64,000 nucleotides of DNA, taken from contig NZ_WJOK01000004.1 in assembly GCF_009649785.1 (NCBI RefSeq), forward strand, positions 124,001-188,000, in the 5' to 3' direction. The notes below the pieces were generated by a model, which made no database searches, was not told where the DNA came from, and was given only the letters and a program-made list of their open reading frames with translations. This DNA comes from Agrobacterium tumefaciens (lineage in GTDB: Bacteria; Pseudomonadota; Alphaproteobacteria; Rhizobiales; Rhizobiaceae). A program made the position numbers and the translations under genes. Positions 1-9,123 of this stretch are shown here, piece by piece; positions within the stretch are counted from its first letter, which is position 1; every line of letters begins with the position of its first letter.

Positions 1-1118
1 GCGGCTTCGATCAACCGAACCGTCAGCAGGGCAATGCCCTCAAGCAGGGCGCGCACCATGTCACTCCGCGCCGTTGCGTGGTCCATGCCGATGAAAAGCG
101 GTACGGCCTGTCTATCCCAATATGGCGCGGCAAGGCCCGAGAATGCGGGCACGAACACCAGTCCACGACGAACGGCCGATGAACCCTCAAAACCGTCAAG
201 TTCGGTATTGTCAACATAAAGGCCGATCTTTCGCGCCCATTCCAGCGCGGCACCGGCGTCATAAACCCCGCCTTCTATGGCGAAAATGGCTGCGCCGCCT
301 TGCTTTTGCCAGCCAATGGTGGGCAGAAGCTCCCCCGACAACGGGCGTTCGTGACCAGCGATGGCCAACAGAAAGGCGCCCGTGCCGAAGGTTATCTTAC
401 AATCGCCCGGTTTGCGGCAACCGTGCCCATAAAGCGCCGCCTGCTGATCGACGATGGAAACGCGAATGGGCGTTCCCTCGATGGAACCGAAGCCGCCATT
501 AACAGGACCGATTGCGGGCAGGCAATCCAGCGGCACCCCATGAAGAGCGCAGAGTTCCGGGCTCCAGGCACCGGTTGCCAGATCAAGCAGTCCCGTCCGC
601 GAGGCCGTTGCAAGGTCGGTGCGGAAACAGCTTGCAAGCCGATCCAGAAAGAATGCGTCGGTGGTGCCCAGGCGCAACCGCCCTTCGGCTCTCGCCCGTG
701 CCACCGCCGGATTGTGCCTTAGCAACCACGACAGTTTGCTCGCCGAAAAATAGGGATCGAGCGGCAATCCGCAAATCTCTTTCGATCGTTCCGCAGCCGA
801 TTGGGGCAGAGCGGCCAGGGCTTCGGCGGTGCGGGCATCCTGCCAGACGATGACCGGCGACAGCGCTTCCCCACTCTCGGCATCCCACGCCAGGCAACTC
901 TCGCCCTGGTTGGCGATCGCGATCGCATCTACCGGCCCGGCATCGGCCAGTACCGCGCGGATGTTGCGCAAAAGCTCTTCCGGATCATGCTCCACATGGC
1001 CGGGGTTTGGATAGAACTGTGCATGACGCAGGCTTGAGACGAGTTGCGCCGTGCCACCGTCGCTTATCACAACGCATCGGGTCGACGTCGTTCCCTGATC
1101 GATCGCCGCTATGCGCAT
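1..1118 (-). CDS. FGGY-family kinase, glycerol-kinase-like (C-terminus beyond window)
   Basis: About 372 residues are visible; the frame stays open to the window edge, so the C-terminal part is missing. The N-terminus carries the FGGY phosphate-binding signature (DQGTTSTR near residue 8), the acidic motif near VWQDART, and the second-domain nucleotide motif TFGTGAFLL, as in glycerol and xylulose kinases. It would phosphorylate a polyol or sugar with ATP in the cytoplasm. The ATG overlaps the stop of the upstream oxidoreductase (TGATG) and has a good AGGAG eight bases upstream, so the two are translationally coupled. Last visible gene of the long leftward operon. The neighbouring GlpA/GlpB-like dehydrogenase suggests a glycerol-like substrate, but the exact substrate is not readable. 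Confidence 0.85.
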   Translation of the reverse strand, partial: MRIAAIDQGTTSTRCVVISDGGTAQLVSSLRHAQFYPNPGHVEHDPEELLRNIRAVLADAGPVDAIAIANQGESCLAWDAESGEALSPVIVWQDARTAEALAALPQSAAERSKEICGLPLDPYFSASKLSWLLRHNPAVARARAEGRLRLGTTDAFFLDRLASCFRTDLATASRTGLLDLATGAWSPELCALHGVPLDCLPAIGPVNGGFGSIEGTPIRVSIVDQQAALYGHGCRKPGDCKITFGTGAFLLAIAGHERPLSGELLPTIGWQKQGGAAIFAIEGGVYDAGAALEWARKIGLYVDNTELDGFEGSSAVRRGLVFVPAFSGLAAPYWDRQAVPLFIGMDHATARSDMVRALLEGIALLTVRLIEA

Positions 1119-2380
1119 CAATTCGTCTCCTGAAAGTGAAAGGCAATCTGGGTCGCCTCAACGGCGGCGCGGGGAATGGGCACAAGCACACGGCGTTCCG
1201 GCAGCCACCGGCCGGACTTGCTCCACACTTCCGTTCCATCAAGATGAAGCGAAAGCCTGCCTTGAACACGTCTGATGAAGCGCAGCTGAAAATCGAGAAA
1301 AGCCGGCCGGTCGAGCCCCCCCGATCGCACCATGGTGGGTACCGCGAGTTTGAGCGGGTCGGCGAAAGCGATACGCACTGCCTTTGCGTTGCAGGGTTCG
1401 AGGGTGAGATCGTCGGCAACGGCAGCACCCACGCGGCGGCCTTCGCGAAACGACCAGCCACATGTTTCCACGGCCCGCAATACGTTCCCCGTGGCGAAGA
1501 ACATCGGATTGGCCATCCGGCCGTCCTGATCGATCGTAGGTCCATCGCTGCCTGCCGCAAGATCAACAGGGGATGCGTTCAGAAGCGTTGCCTCCGGCGT
1601 GAACCGCCCGGTGAGGAGAACACCATCGCACTTGACGGTGAGGATACGGCCATCTGCCAGCCGGATGTCGGCCTCCTCGACACGACCGCTCCCACGAATG
1701 TCCACAAGTGTTGCGCGGCAATAAAAGGCCACTCCGACCAATCGGGGAAACCACCGGAAAAGCGACCGCGCCAGCGGTTCCGGCTCAGGCTCGATCATCG
1801 CCACCGGCCGCGCGCCATGCGTCAGGCATGTGAGAAGCGCGGAAAAGGAAACCAGTTCCGAACCAAGGATAAGCGGCCGGCGAAAGGGCATGATGCCGTG
1901 AAAGGCGACATAGGATTGCAGCGTGCCGGTGGTGATCACTCCCACCGGCCGGTCGCCTGGCAGGAGCCGCGCTGAGCGTGGTTTTTCCCGCGCGCCGGTC
2001 GCCAGCACAATGCGCCGGGCCTTCAACGTTTCCACGCCGCGCGCAGACGTAACCAGCAGCGTACCGTCCTGTCCGAGTTCCACCACGGAATGACCGGTGC
2101 GGACATCAACGCCCGCATCCTGCGCCTGCCGCTGCAGACGTCGCGCATAGGCCGGGCCGAAATAAACGCGTCCGAATTCGCGCATGCCGAAAGGCGAATG
2201 TGTGCAATGACGGGGTGCGCCGCCAAGCGCTGGCTCACGCTCGAGGATCGTCACACGCGCGACGCCGCGTGCTTTCAGCTCCAGCGCTGCCGCCACGCCC
2301 GCCGGGCCGCCGCCGACCACGATTACATCTGCATCCGGAACGTTTTTTTGCATCTGCTGAAAAGGCTTCCGGGAGCTCAT
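1118..2380 (-). CDS. FAD/NAD-binding oxidoreductase subunit, GlpB/HcnB/opine-oxidase-A-like
   Basis: 420 residues. An N-terminal dinucleotide-binding fold (VIVVGGGPAGVAAALEL at about residues 19-35) and an ATGAREKP motif near the middle mark a pyridine-nucleotide-disulfide-type flavoprotein like the HcnB, OoxA and GlpB partners of two-part dehydrogenases. It starts at ATG 2380 with GGGAG seven bases upstream, and the start overlaps the stop of the DAO/BFD gene by ATGA. With that neighbour it probably forms a membrane-associated dehydrogenase that passes electrons to the respiratory chain. Substrate unknown; the adjacent FGGY kinase favours a phosphorylated polyol. Confidence 0.8.
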   Translation of the reverse strand: MSSRKPFQQMQKNVPDADVIVVGGGPAGVAAALELKARGVARVTILEREPALGGAPRHCTHSPFGMREFGRVYFGPAYARRLQRQAQDAGVDVRTGHSVVELGQDGTLLVTSARGVETLKARRIVLATGAREKPRSARLLPGDRPVGVITTGTLQSYVAFHGIMPFRRPLILGSELVSFSALLTCLTHGARPVAMIEPEPEPLARSLFRWFPRLVGVAFYCRATLVDIRGSGRVEEADIRLADGRILTVKCDGVLLTGRFTPEATLLNASPVDLAAGSDGPTIDQDGRMANPMFFATGNVLRAVETCGWSFREGRRVGAAVADDLTLEPCNAKAVRIAFADPLKLAVPTMVRSGGLDRPAFLDFQLRFIRRVQGRLSLHLDGTEVWSKSGRWLPERRVLVPIPRAAVEATQIAFHFQETN

Positions 2381-3774
2381 CGATCGTCTCCCGGACGGAC
2401 CGCAAGCGGTACAGCCAGACGGTCGCCCGTCATCGCGGCCAGCCGGGCGTTGCAGTAAAATCCCTGACAGCGCCCCATGCCGGCGCGGGTGCGCCGCCGC
2501 AAACCTCCGAAATCACCCGGCGGCACCGCGCTGGAAAATGTCGCCTCGATCTCACGGCGGGTGACAAGCTCGCAATGGCAGACGATTTCGCCATGATCGG
2601 CGCGCTGCCAGTCCCGCTCGAAGGTTTCGCTCAGGTTCGGCATCGTCACATGAGGCACTGCGGGCGGGGGCATGAAGCGCGTGCCGAAACTTTCGTGAAG
2701 CGCCAGAGCGTGCTGCGCCAGACCAAGTGCCGCACTGAGACCGGTGGATCGCACGCCGCCAAGCGTGATCGCGCGCCGGTCCGGCCGTGCGGAAATCCGG
2801 TAATGTTTCTTCTCGGAGGCCGGGCGCAAGCCGGCATAGATAGCGGTCACGGGAATGGAGGCCAGTACCGGAACGATCTCCCTGCCGCGCGTCAGCAGCG
2901 CTTCCAGCGCCGCCGTTTCTACCGTCGCACGCTCGCGGTCATCCTGTTCTTCCGCCGTCGGGCCGATGAGAACGTTGCCGAAGGCGGTTGGACACACAAC
3001 GATGCCCTTGGTGATTTCGGTGGGAACGGGCAGGACGATGCGCGGCACGTGCCGGCGGGCGGCCTTGTCGAGAACGACGAATTGTCCCTTGCGAGGCTTG
3101 ATGGTGAAGTCTGGGACAAGCCCCAGCCGCGCATCGACGATATCGCCGAACAATCCGGCCGCATTGACAACGCTCGCCGCAAGAATCGGACCCGCCGTCG
3201 TCTCTATCCGCCACGCGCCATCAAACGCACCGGACAGGACTTCGGCGTTGCGCACCAGCTGCGCGCCAAGCGCCACCGCTTGCGTAAGATAGCCCAGCGG
3301 CGCGGACCAGGGATCGATGACATGTTCACCCGGAACTTCGAGTGCTGCGACAAGACGGTCGGACAAGCCGGGCATGGATTCCCGGGCTTGCCGGGCCGTA
3401 AGCAGACCGAGCTCGGCAATGCCGTTGCGTCGCCCCTGCTCGGCGATCGCCTCCAGGCTTTGCGCCTCGTCGGGATTCCACGCACAAACCAACGCGCCGG
3501 TTTCAACGAGGCTAAGGCCCATCTGCCTGTGGATGGACAGATATTCTGCCCGGCCTGCCTTCACCAATTCCAGTTCCAGACTGCCTTCAGGCGCATCGAA
3601 GCCGGTGTGGAGGATAGCGCTGTTGGCCTTCGATGCCCCGGAAAGAATATCGGACCCCTTCTCGATGATCACGACCTTTGCACCCGCCAGTGCGAAACGA
3701 CGGGCAACCGCGCAACCGACCACCCCGGCACCGATGACGGCGACGTCGAATGCTGTGGAGAGGCTCTGGACCAT
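2377..3774 (-). CDS. FAD-dependent oxidoreductase with C-terminal BFD-type [2Fe-2S] domain, GlpA-like
   Basis: 465 residues from the ATG at 3774. The N-terminal VAVIGAGVVGCAVARRF motif is the FAD-binding Rossmann site of the DAO family. The C-terminal 60 residues hold a BFD-like iron-sulfur pattern: C-x-C (CHC) about 33 residues before C-x4-C (CQGFYC). This DAO plus BFD order matches anaerobic glycerol-3-phosphate dehydrogenase subunit A and related two-gene dehydrogenases. A longer frame runs upstream to 3840, but the first 22 residues lack family character and 3774 has an AAAGG about 9 bases before it. The next gene starts inside its stop codon. Probable partner of the flavoprotein at 1118-2380. 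Confidence 0.82.
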   Translation of the reverse strand: MVQSLSTAFDVAVIGAGVVGCAVARRFALAGAKVVIIEKGSDILSGASKANSAILHTGFDAPEGSLELELVKAGRAEYLSIHRQMGLSLVETGALVCAWNPDEAQSLEAIAEQGRRNGIAELGLLTARQARESMPGLSDRLVAALEVPGEHVIDPWSAPLGYLTQAVALGAQLVRNAEVLSGAFDGAWRIETTAGPILAASVVNAAGLFGDIVDARLGLVPDFTIKPRKGQFVVLDKAARRHVPRIVLPVPTEITKGIVVCPTAFGNVLIGPTAEEQDDRERATVETAALEALLTRGREIVPVLASIPVTAIYAGLRPASEKKHYRISARPDRRAITLGGVRSTGLSAALGLAQHALALHESFGTRFMPPPAVPHVTMPNLSETFERDWQRADHGEIVCHCELVTRREIEATFSSAVPPGDFGGLRRRTRAGMGRCQGFYCNARLAAMTGDRLAVPLAVRPGDDR

Positions 3775-3879
3775 GGGCTTGCCTTTATTTTCGTGGTTCG
3801 AAAGCGAAATCAATAGGCGCAACGGATCGAGCCGATGCACCTTGCCGGTTCGTGGCTATGAATGAGATCTGCTTTGTTT

Positions 3880-4656
3880 CTAGTCGGACAAAGCCGTCAG
3901 CGGCTTTTCGAATTCAACCAGCGTCACGCCACTTGTCTCCTGCTGGCACATGGCGCTGATCAGGGTCATGATCTTGCCCGCCGCTTCGACAGGCGGCACG
4001 CCACCATCACGAATATTGGAAATGCAGTTGCGTCGGGAATCCGGCAGCCCGGTCTCCGGCCTGAAGGTGACATAGGCGCCAAGACTGTCGGCTGCCGAAA
4101 GGCCCGGGCGCTCGCCAATCAGGATCACCGTCACCTTTGCGCCGAGGACGGCTCCCACATCATCCGCCAGCGCAACCCGTGCCTGCGTGGCAAGTGTGAG
4201 CGGCGCAACCGTCAATCCGTTGCTTGCAAGTAAATTAAGCAATGCCGCTGCCACCGGCACTGCATTCATCTCCACAGCCGTTGCGGAAAGCCCGTCGGCG
4301 ATTACCAATGCGACATCGGCTCCCTTGGCCTGCCCGTCGAGCGCCAGACGGCCTTCGTCTGAAAGAGCACGGCCGAGATCGGGTCGGCGCAGGTAATCCG
4401 CACGGTCCTGCGCGCGGCTTGCGACATGCACGACATCCGCACCCGAAGCGCGCAAGTCACGCTCCATTTTTTCAATGTCCAGCGGACGCCACACGGCCTG
4501 GCGCGCCTGCGCATGATCCAACAGAAATGTCTGTACCGCGCGCGTGGGCGGGCTTGCACCCGTGCGGCCGAGCGCCACGCGTGCATCGGTTGCCACACGC
4601 AGGGCCTTGAGACGTTCCGGCGGGCTGGAGATGAGGGAGGGCCGGCGGTCACGCAT
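3880..4656 (-). CDS. eutC: ethanolamine ammonia-lyase, small (light) subunit
   Basis: 258 residues that read as EutC along their length, including the VALVIADGLSATAVE stretch and the family's LGERPGLS-like segment (here IGERPGLSAADSLGAY), followed by the SRRNCISNIRDGG segment. With EutB it makes the adenosylcobalamin-dependent enzyme that turns ethanolamine into acetaldehyde and ammonia. It is somewhat shorter at the N-terminus than the enterobacterial protein. The ATG overlaps the EutB stop (TGATG), with GGAAGGG upstream. No EutA reactivase, microcompartment shell or acetaldehyde dehydrogenase gene lies in view, unlike enterobacterial eut operons. Confidence 0.93.
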   Translation of the reverse strand: MRDRRPSLISSPPERLKALRVATDARVALGRTGASPPTRAVQTFLLDHAQARQAVWRPLDIEKMERDLRASGADVVHVASRAQDRADYLRRPDLGRALSDEGRLALDGQAKGADVALVIADGLSATAVEMNAVPVAAALLNLLASNGLTVAPLTLATQARVALADDVGAVLGAKVTVILIGERPGLSAADSLGAYVTFRPETGLPDSRRNCISNIRDGGVPPVEAAGKIMTLISAMCQQETSGVTLVEFEKPLTALSD

Positions 4657-6056
4657 CAGGCGGCGTCCCTTCCAAGAAAATCAAGTTCGCGAAGCCCGCG
4701 GTTCATCAGCGCAGGGTTCTCGATCATATGGCCGGCGGCATCCGTCACGCCCATATTCACCAGCCACTCCTCAAACTCCGGCGCAGGCCGACGCTTCAGC
4801 GTTTCGCGGGCATAGATTGAATCGTGATGGGAAAGCGTCTGGTAGTTCAGCATGACGTCGTCCGAGCCTGGCACGGTAATAACGAAGTTCACATCAGCGG
4901 CGCACAGCATGGTCAGCAGCACGTCCATGTCTTCCTGGTCGGCATCGGCGTGGTTGGTGTAGCAGACGTCGACACCCATCGGCAGGCCAAGCAGCTTTCC
5001 GCAGAAATGATCTTCAAGCCCGGCGCGAATGATCTGCTTGCCATTATAGAGATATTCCGGACCGATGAAGCCGACGACGGTATTCACCAGAAGCGGCGAG
5101 AATTCGCGCGCCACGGCATAGGCACGCGCCTCCATCGTTTGCTGATCGACACCAAAATGCGCATCGGCCGACAGGGCAGCCCCCTGCCCCGTCTCGAAAT
5201 ACATGAGGTCGCTGCCGATAGTTCCGCGCTTCAGCGACTGACCAGCCTCATGAGCCTCTCGCAGAACGGCAAGATCAATGCCGAAGCCCGCATTGGCCTT
5301 CTGGGAACCGGCAATCGACTGGAAAACCAGATCGACGGGTGCAGCGCGCTCCATCGCCTTGATGGCCGTCGTCACATGGCCAAGGCAGCAGGTCTGGGTT
5401 GGAATGTCCAGCCATTGCCGCAGATCGTCAAGCAACTGCACGACGCGGATATAGTCCGTCACAGCGCTGGTGGCCGGGTTAACACCGATCACCGCATCGC
5501 CGCTCCCCAGCAGCAACCCGTCAATGGCCGAGATGGCGATGCCACGGGAACTGTCAGTCGGATGATTTGGCTGGTTGCGGGTGGACAGGCGGCCGGAAAG
5601 ACCAATCGTGTTGCGAAAACGGGTCACGACTTCCCGTTTGGCCGATACCGTCACGAGATCCTGCAGACGCATGATCTTGGAGACTGCCGCCACCATTTCC
5701 GGTGTCAGACCCCAACTTACCGCTTCAAGTTCCGCGTGCCCGACCTTGGAATTGAGCAGCCACTCGCGAAATTCACCAACCGTCAGAGAAGACACCGGCG
5801 CGAAGGCCAGTGCGTCGTGCTGGCGCGCTATCAGGGCCGAAATCTCGTCCTCGTCCGAGGCGATCAATTCCTGTGCAACAAAGGTGGAAAGCGGCAGATC
5901 GGCCAGCGCCATCTGTGCCGCCAGTCTCTCCACCGGCCCTTCCGCCGCGATCCCGGCCAATTGGTCACCTGACCTTTCCGGCGTCGCCTTTGCCATCAGG
6001 GTTTTCAGATCGTCGAAACGATAGGTCGTGCCGGCTGCGATCTGTCGATAAGCCAT
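4656..6056 (-). CDS. eutB: ethanolamine ammonia-lyase, large (heavy) subunit
   Basis: 466 residues, the usual length for EutB, and recognisable throughout: the LLGSGDAVIGVNPA segment and the ETGQGAALSADAHFGVDQQT active-site region near residue 290 are typical. It is the catalytic TIM-barrel subunit that binds adenosylcobalamin with EutC and deaminates ethanolamine (2-amino-1-propanol is a known poorer substrate of the family). Start at 6056 is supported by AAGGGG about 10 bases upstream. It sits directly behind the two permease genes, so the compound imported is probably an amino alcohol or releases one. Confidence 0.95.
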   Translation of the reverse strand: MAYRQIAAGTTYRFDDLKTLMAKATPERSGDQLAGIAAEGPVERLAAQMALADLPLSTFVAQELIASDEDEISALIARQHDALAFAPVSSLTVGEFREWLLNSKVGHAELEAVSWGLTPEMVAAVSKIMRLQDLVTVSAKREVVTRFRNTIGLSGRLSTRNQPNHPTDSSRGIAISAIDGLLLGSGDAVIGVNPATSAVTDYIRVVQLLDDLRQWLDIPTQTCCLGHVTTAIKAMERAAPVDLVFQSIAGSQKANAGFGIDLAVLREAHEAGQSLKRGTIGSDLMYFETGQGAALSADAHFGVDQQTMEARAYAVAREFSPLLVNTVVGFIGPEYLYNGKQIIRAGLEDHFCGKLLGLPMGVDVCYTNHADADQEDMDVLLTMLCAADVNFVITVPGSDDVMLNYQTLSHHDSIYARETLKRRPAPEFEEWLVNMGVTDAAGHMIENPALMNRGLRELDFLGRDAA

Positions 6057-6068
6057 TTTTCTGGCCCC

Positions 6069-6863
6069 TTACTTCACGAAAGTCTTCGTGAGGCCCACCG
6101 TGCGGTCCACGATCAGGACGACGGCAAGCGTGAGCACGATCAGAAGAACGGAGATGGCGGCAACAAGCGGATCAGCCTGGGTTTCGACATGCTGATACAT
6201 GGCAACGGGAAGCGTCGTGATGCGCGGACCGGTGAGGAACAGCGAAATCACGGCTTCATCGAACGAGACGAGAAAGGAAAGCGCTGCCGTTGCAACGATG
6301 CCAGGCGCGATCATCGGCATGGTGACGCGGCGAAAGACGGTAAGAGGTGACGCCCCGAGCGTGGAGGCGGCCTCCTCGTAGATCAGCGGCAGGCCCGCAA
6401 GCGACGTGGTGAGTACACGCAGCGCATAGGGCAACACGATGATCAGATGCGCGATCACCAGACCCGTGAATGTACCGAGCAGGCCCGCACCGGCAAAGAC
6501 GATCAGGATCGCAAGGCCAAGAACGATGGTCGGCAGAAGAAGCGGCGCGGTGAAGAAGGCGAGCAATGTATCCGCGCCAATCACCCGCATCCGCACGATG
6601 GCATAGGAGGCGGGCAGCGCAATCAGCATGGACAGCACGGTAACGATGACCGCAAGGAGCGTGCTGGTGCCGAGGGCGCCGATCATCTTGGAATTGTGCA
6701 TGAGATCCACATACCAGCGCAGGCTCCAGCCGGAGGGTGGGAAGGTCATGTAGCTGTCGGCCGAAAACGAGATCGGCACGACGAGCACCACGGGCGCAAG
6801 GAGGAAAAGGAACATGATGAAGGCGACAATTTTCAGCGCCAGCGGAGCGGGACGTTCTTCCAT
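6069..6863 (-). CDS. ABC transporter permease, spermidine/putrescine (PotC) type
   Basis: 264 residues with about six hydrophobic segments. The EAA loop that contacts the ATPase is clear (YEEAASTLGASPLTVFRRV near residue 165). Together with the permease just upstream, the ATPase and the binding protein it forms an inner-membrane importer of the polyamine/opine/iron class. Start 6863 is preceded by AAAGGAG. Separated from eutB by 12 bases, so transport and EutBC are made from one message. Confidence 0.9.
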   Translation of the reverse strand: MEERPAPLALKIVAFIMFLFLLAPVVLVVPISFSADSYMTFPPSGWSLRWYVDLMHNSKMIGALGTSTLLAVIVTVLSMLIALPASYAIVRMRVIGADTLLAFFTAPLLLPTIVLGLAILIVFAGAGLLGTFTGLVIAHLIIVLPYALRVLTTSLAGLPLIYEEAASTLGASPLTVFRRVTMPMIAPGIVATAALSFLVSFDEAVISLFLTGPRITTLPVAMYQHVETQADPLVAAISVLLIVLTLAVVLIVDRTVGLTKTFVK

Positions 6864-6875
6864 CTTCGATCTCCT

Positions 6876-7754
6876 TTACAGAATGGCCCGCAGAAGCCGG
6901 GAATAGAGCACCAGGGCGGCACCGAAAATCACGAGGATGATCATCGAAAGCGTAGCGGCGAGTGGCCAGTTGAGCGTCACGATGGCCTGATCATAGATTT
7001 CCGTTGCCAGCAGGAAGACGCGGCCACCGCCGAGCAGCTTGGGAGTGATGAACGAACTGACGGCCAGCACGAAGGAGAGCAGGCAACCCAGGGCCACGCC
7101 GGGCATGGTGAGCGGCACGATGATCCGCCAGAACACTTTCCAGGGCGATGCGCCGAGCGTTTCCGCAGCTTCCTCGACGCGAGGATCAAGCCTGCCGAAG
7201 CCAGCGAGGAGCGCCAGGATCATATAGGGCATCAGGATTTCGGTAAGCCCGATGACGACGCCGATCTTGTTGAACAGCAGACGCACCCCGCCTTGCGCGC
7301 CCAGTGCGAAGAGGATGTTGTTGATGAGGCCGTCATCCGCCAGAATTGCGATCCAGCCATAAGTGCGCACCACCGCCGAGGTGAGCAGCGGCGAAATGAC
7401 CAGCACCAGCAAAAGCGTTTTCCAGCGACCCTGCGCCCGGTGAAGGTAGAGGGCGATGGGATAGGAGGCGAGCAGCGTGAGAACGGTGATCATAAGGCTG
7501 GTCAGGATGCTCTGACCAATCAGCTCGATATAAAAACCGTCGGTCAGTGTCGACGACCAGTTGTCGAGCGTATGGGCTTCCCCGAGACCGCCGCCGCCGA
7601 GGCTTTCGCGGAAGGAAAGCAGCAGCAGGTTGAAGACGGGCAACACGAAGGCCAGACCGTTGACCGCAATGATGGGTCCAAGAAGAAGGGTTGCGAGAAA
7701 CACGATGGAAGAGGTACGGCCACCGGGAGCCGTGATCATGACCGCCGCCGTCAT
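6876..7754 (-). CDS. ABC transporter permease, spermidine/putrescine (PotB) type
   Basis: 292 residues, six predicted membrane spans, and an EAA loop (VEEAAETLGASPWKVFWRI near residue 195). The ATG at 7754 overlaps the stop of the ATPase gene by ATGA, a sign of coupled translation. It is the other half of the permease pair with the 6069-6863 product. The order binding protein, ATPase, PotB-like, PotC-like is the common one for this importer class in rhizobia. Confidence 0.9.
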   Translation of the reverse strand: MTAAVMITAPGGRTSSIVFLATLLLGPIIAVNGLAFVLPVFNLLLLSFRESLGGGGLGEAHTLDNWSSTLTDGFYIELIGQSILTSLMITVLTLLASYPIALYLHRAQGRWKTLLLVLVISPLLTSAVVRTYGWIAILADDGLINNILFALGAQGGVRLLFNKIGVVIGLTEILMPYMILALLAGFGRLDPRVEEAAETLGASPWKVFWRIIVPLTMPGVALGCLLSFVLAVSSFITPKLLGGGRVFLLATEIYDQAIVTLNWPLAATLSMIILVIFGAALVLYSRLLRAIL

Positions 7755-8842
7755 CGGTTTGCTCCGAAGACCAGAGTATCCTCCACGCGCCAGACGAGAC
7801 TGACCGCGCTGCCTGCTGCGACCGGCGTTTCACCGCCGGACGTCGCGCGCTCCACGGACAGGGTCTGCCCGCCAGCGGCGATTTCGTAGTGGAGAATGTC
7901 GCCGGCATAATAGACATCGCGGACTTCGCCGGCGATGCGATTGACGGGCGCTCCGTCGAAATCGGGGACGGCGTCGCCAGCGACGGTCATGGCCATGCGA
8001 TGCGGCCGTACCATCAGGTCGATCTTACCGCTGTGCGCACCGGGCGCTCGCAGCACCGCATCGCCAACCGTGATGCGGTCACCGGCGGCGTTGCCGACCA
8101 GCCTGTTGGTGCGACCGACGAAGGAGGCGACGAATGCAGTGGCCGGGCGCTCATAGAGATCGTGCGGCGTGCCAAGCTGTTCCAGGTGCCCGCCATTGAG
8201 CACAGCGACCTTGTCGCACATGCTGAGCGCCTCAACCTGATCATGCGTGACGAAGATGGAAGTGATGCCAAGCTGTTTCTGGATACGGCGAATCTCGGCG
8301 CGCATCTCGTCGCGCAGCTTTGCGTCAAGATTGGAAAGAGGTTCGTCAAACAAGAGAATGGACGGCTGGATGACGAGGGCGCGCGCCAGTGCGACGCGCT
8401 GCTGCTGGCCCCCGGAAAGCTGTGCGGGGCGACGGTCCTCGCGCCCTTCCAGACGCACCATGGCAATGGCCTCACGGGCACGGCGTTCCGCCTCGGCAGC
8501 AGGCACTTTGCGCATTTCAAGACCGAACATGACATTCTTGAGGACCGTCATGTGGGGGAAGAGCGCGTAGCTCTGAAAAACGAGGCCAATGTCACGCTTA
8601 TAAGGCGCAAGTTTCGTCACGTCCTTGCCGTCGATCAGGATAGACCCCGAGGAGACAGGAGAGAGGCCTGCAATCATGCGCAGCGACGTCGACTTGCCGC
8701 AGCCGGAAGGACCGAGGAAGGCAACCAGTTCGCCCTTGGGAATCTCGAGATTGAGATTATCCACGGCGACGATTGTCTCGTAGCGCTTGGTCAGTGAACG
8801 AATCGAGAGGAATCCTGGCTGCATGGTATCTGAAGTTCCCAT
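7751..8842 (-). CDS. ABC transporter ATP-binding protein, PotA type
   Basis: 363 residues from the ATG at 8842. Walker A is GPSGCGKST (44-52), the signature is LSGGQQQR (from 142), Walker B is LLFDEP (163-168), and a C-terminal TOBE-like regulatory region follows (about 250-355), as in PotA/UgpC-type ATPases. A frame open to 9127 would add 95 residues with no family character and would absorb the intergenic hairpin, so I take the internal start, which has AAAGG upstream. It energises the 6069-7754 permeases. Confidence 0.92.
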   Translation of the reverse strand: MGTSDTMQPGFLSIRSLTKRYETIVAVDNLNLEIPKGELVAFLGPSGCGKSTSLRMIAGLSPVSSGSILIDGKDVTKLAPYKRDIGLVFQSYALFPHMTVLKNVMFGLEMRKVPAAEAERRAREAIAMVRLEGREDRRPAQLSGGQQQRVALARALVIQPSILLFDEPLSNLDAKLRDEMRAEIRRIQKQLGITSIFVTHDQVEALSMCDKVAVLNGGHLEQLGTPHDLYERPATAFVASFVGRTNRLVGNAAGDRITVGDAVLRAPGAHSGKIDLMVRPHRMAMTVAGDAVPDFDGAPVNRIAGEVRDVYYAGDILHYEIAAGGQTLSVERATSGGETPVAAGSAVSLVWRVEDTLVFGANR

Positions 8843-9061
8843 TCTGGCTTCTTGCCTTTCTCCAGAACATCTCCGACCCGCAGGGAATCGGAAATGCCTT
8901 GGCCCTTGATCTACGCAAGCGCGGCGAAAATTCGCTGCGCCGTTTCGCGGTGCCCCCCGATGCAGGCCTTGGGGGCCGCTCGGCATGCATGTCCGCGTCG
9001 GCTCCCACCTCTTCCGCCCCAGCGCCGACAGAGGAGATGATCCGAGGGTTTTGGTGTGCTG

Positions 9062-9105
9062 CTTCCGCGACTGCCATGGGAGCCGCGGAAGTCCTTTCTT
9101 TTTTT
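9062..9105. other. intercistronic stem-loop after binding-protein gene
   Basis: CTTCCGCG (9062-9069) pairs perfectly with CGCGGAAG (9084-9091) around a 14-base loop. It sits 30 bases after the stop of the binding-protein gene, inside a 281-base gap before the ATPase gene. On the leftward message no U-run follows, so it suits 3'-end protection or attenuation that keeps binding protein more abundant than the membrane parts. On the plus strand it is followed by TCCTTTCTTTTTTT, which looks like an intrinsic terminator against antisense transcription. The rest of the gap shows no gene. Confidence 0.6.
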
Positions 9106-9123
9106 GCGCTCTGCGCAGAAGTC

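Noticed and set aside
1007-3816. Long plus-strand open frames opposite the kinase and oxidoreductase genes
   Set aside because: They mirror the codon pattern of the minus-strand genes, have Arg/His/Pro-rich composition and no family motif; the minus-strand proteins are recognisable throughout.
6447-7889. 480-codon plus-strand open frame
   Set aside because: Extremely rich in Gln, Arg, Asp and His, no hydrophobic pattern, and exactly opposite two recognisable permease genes.
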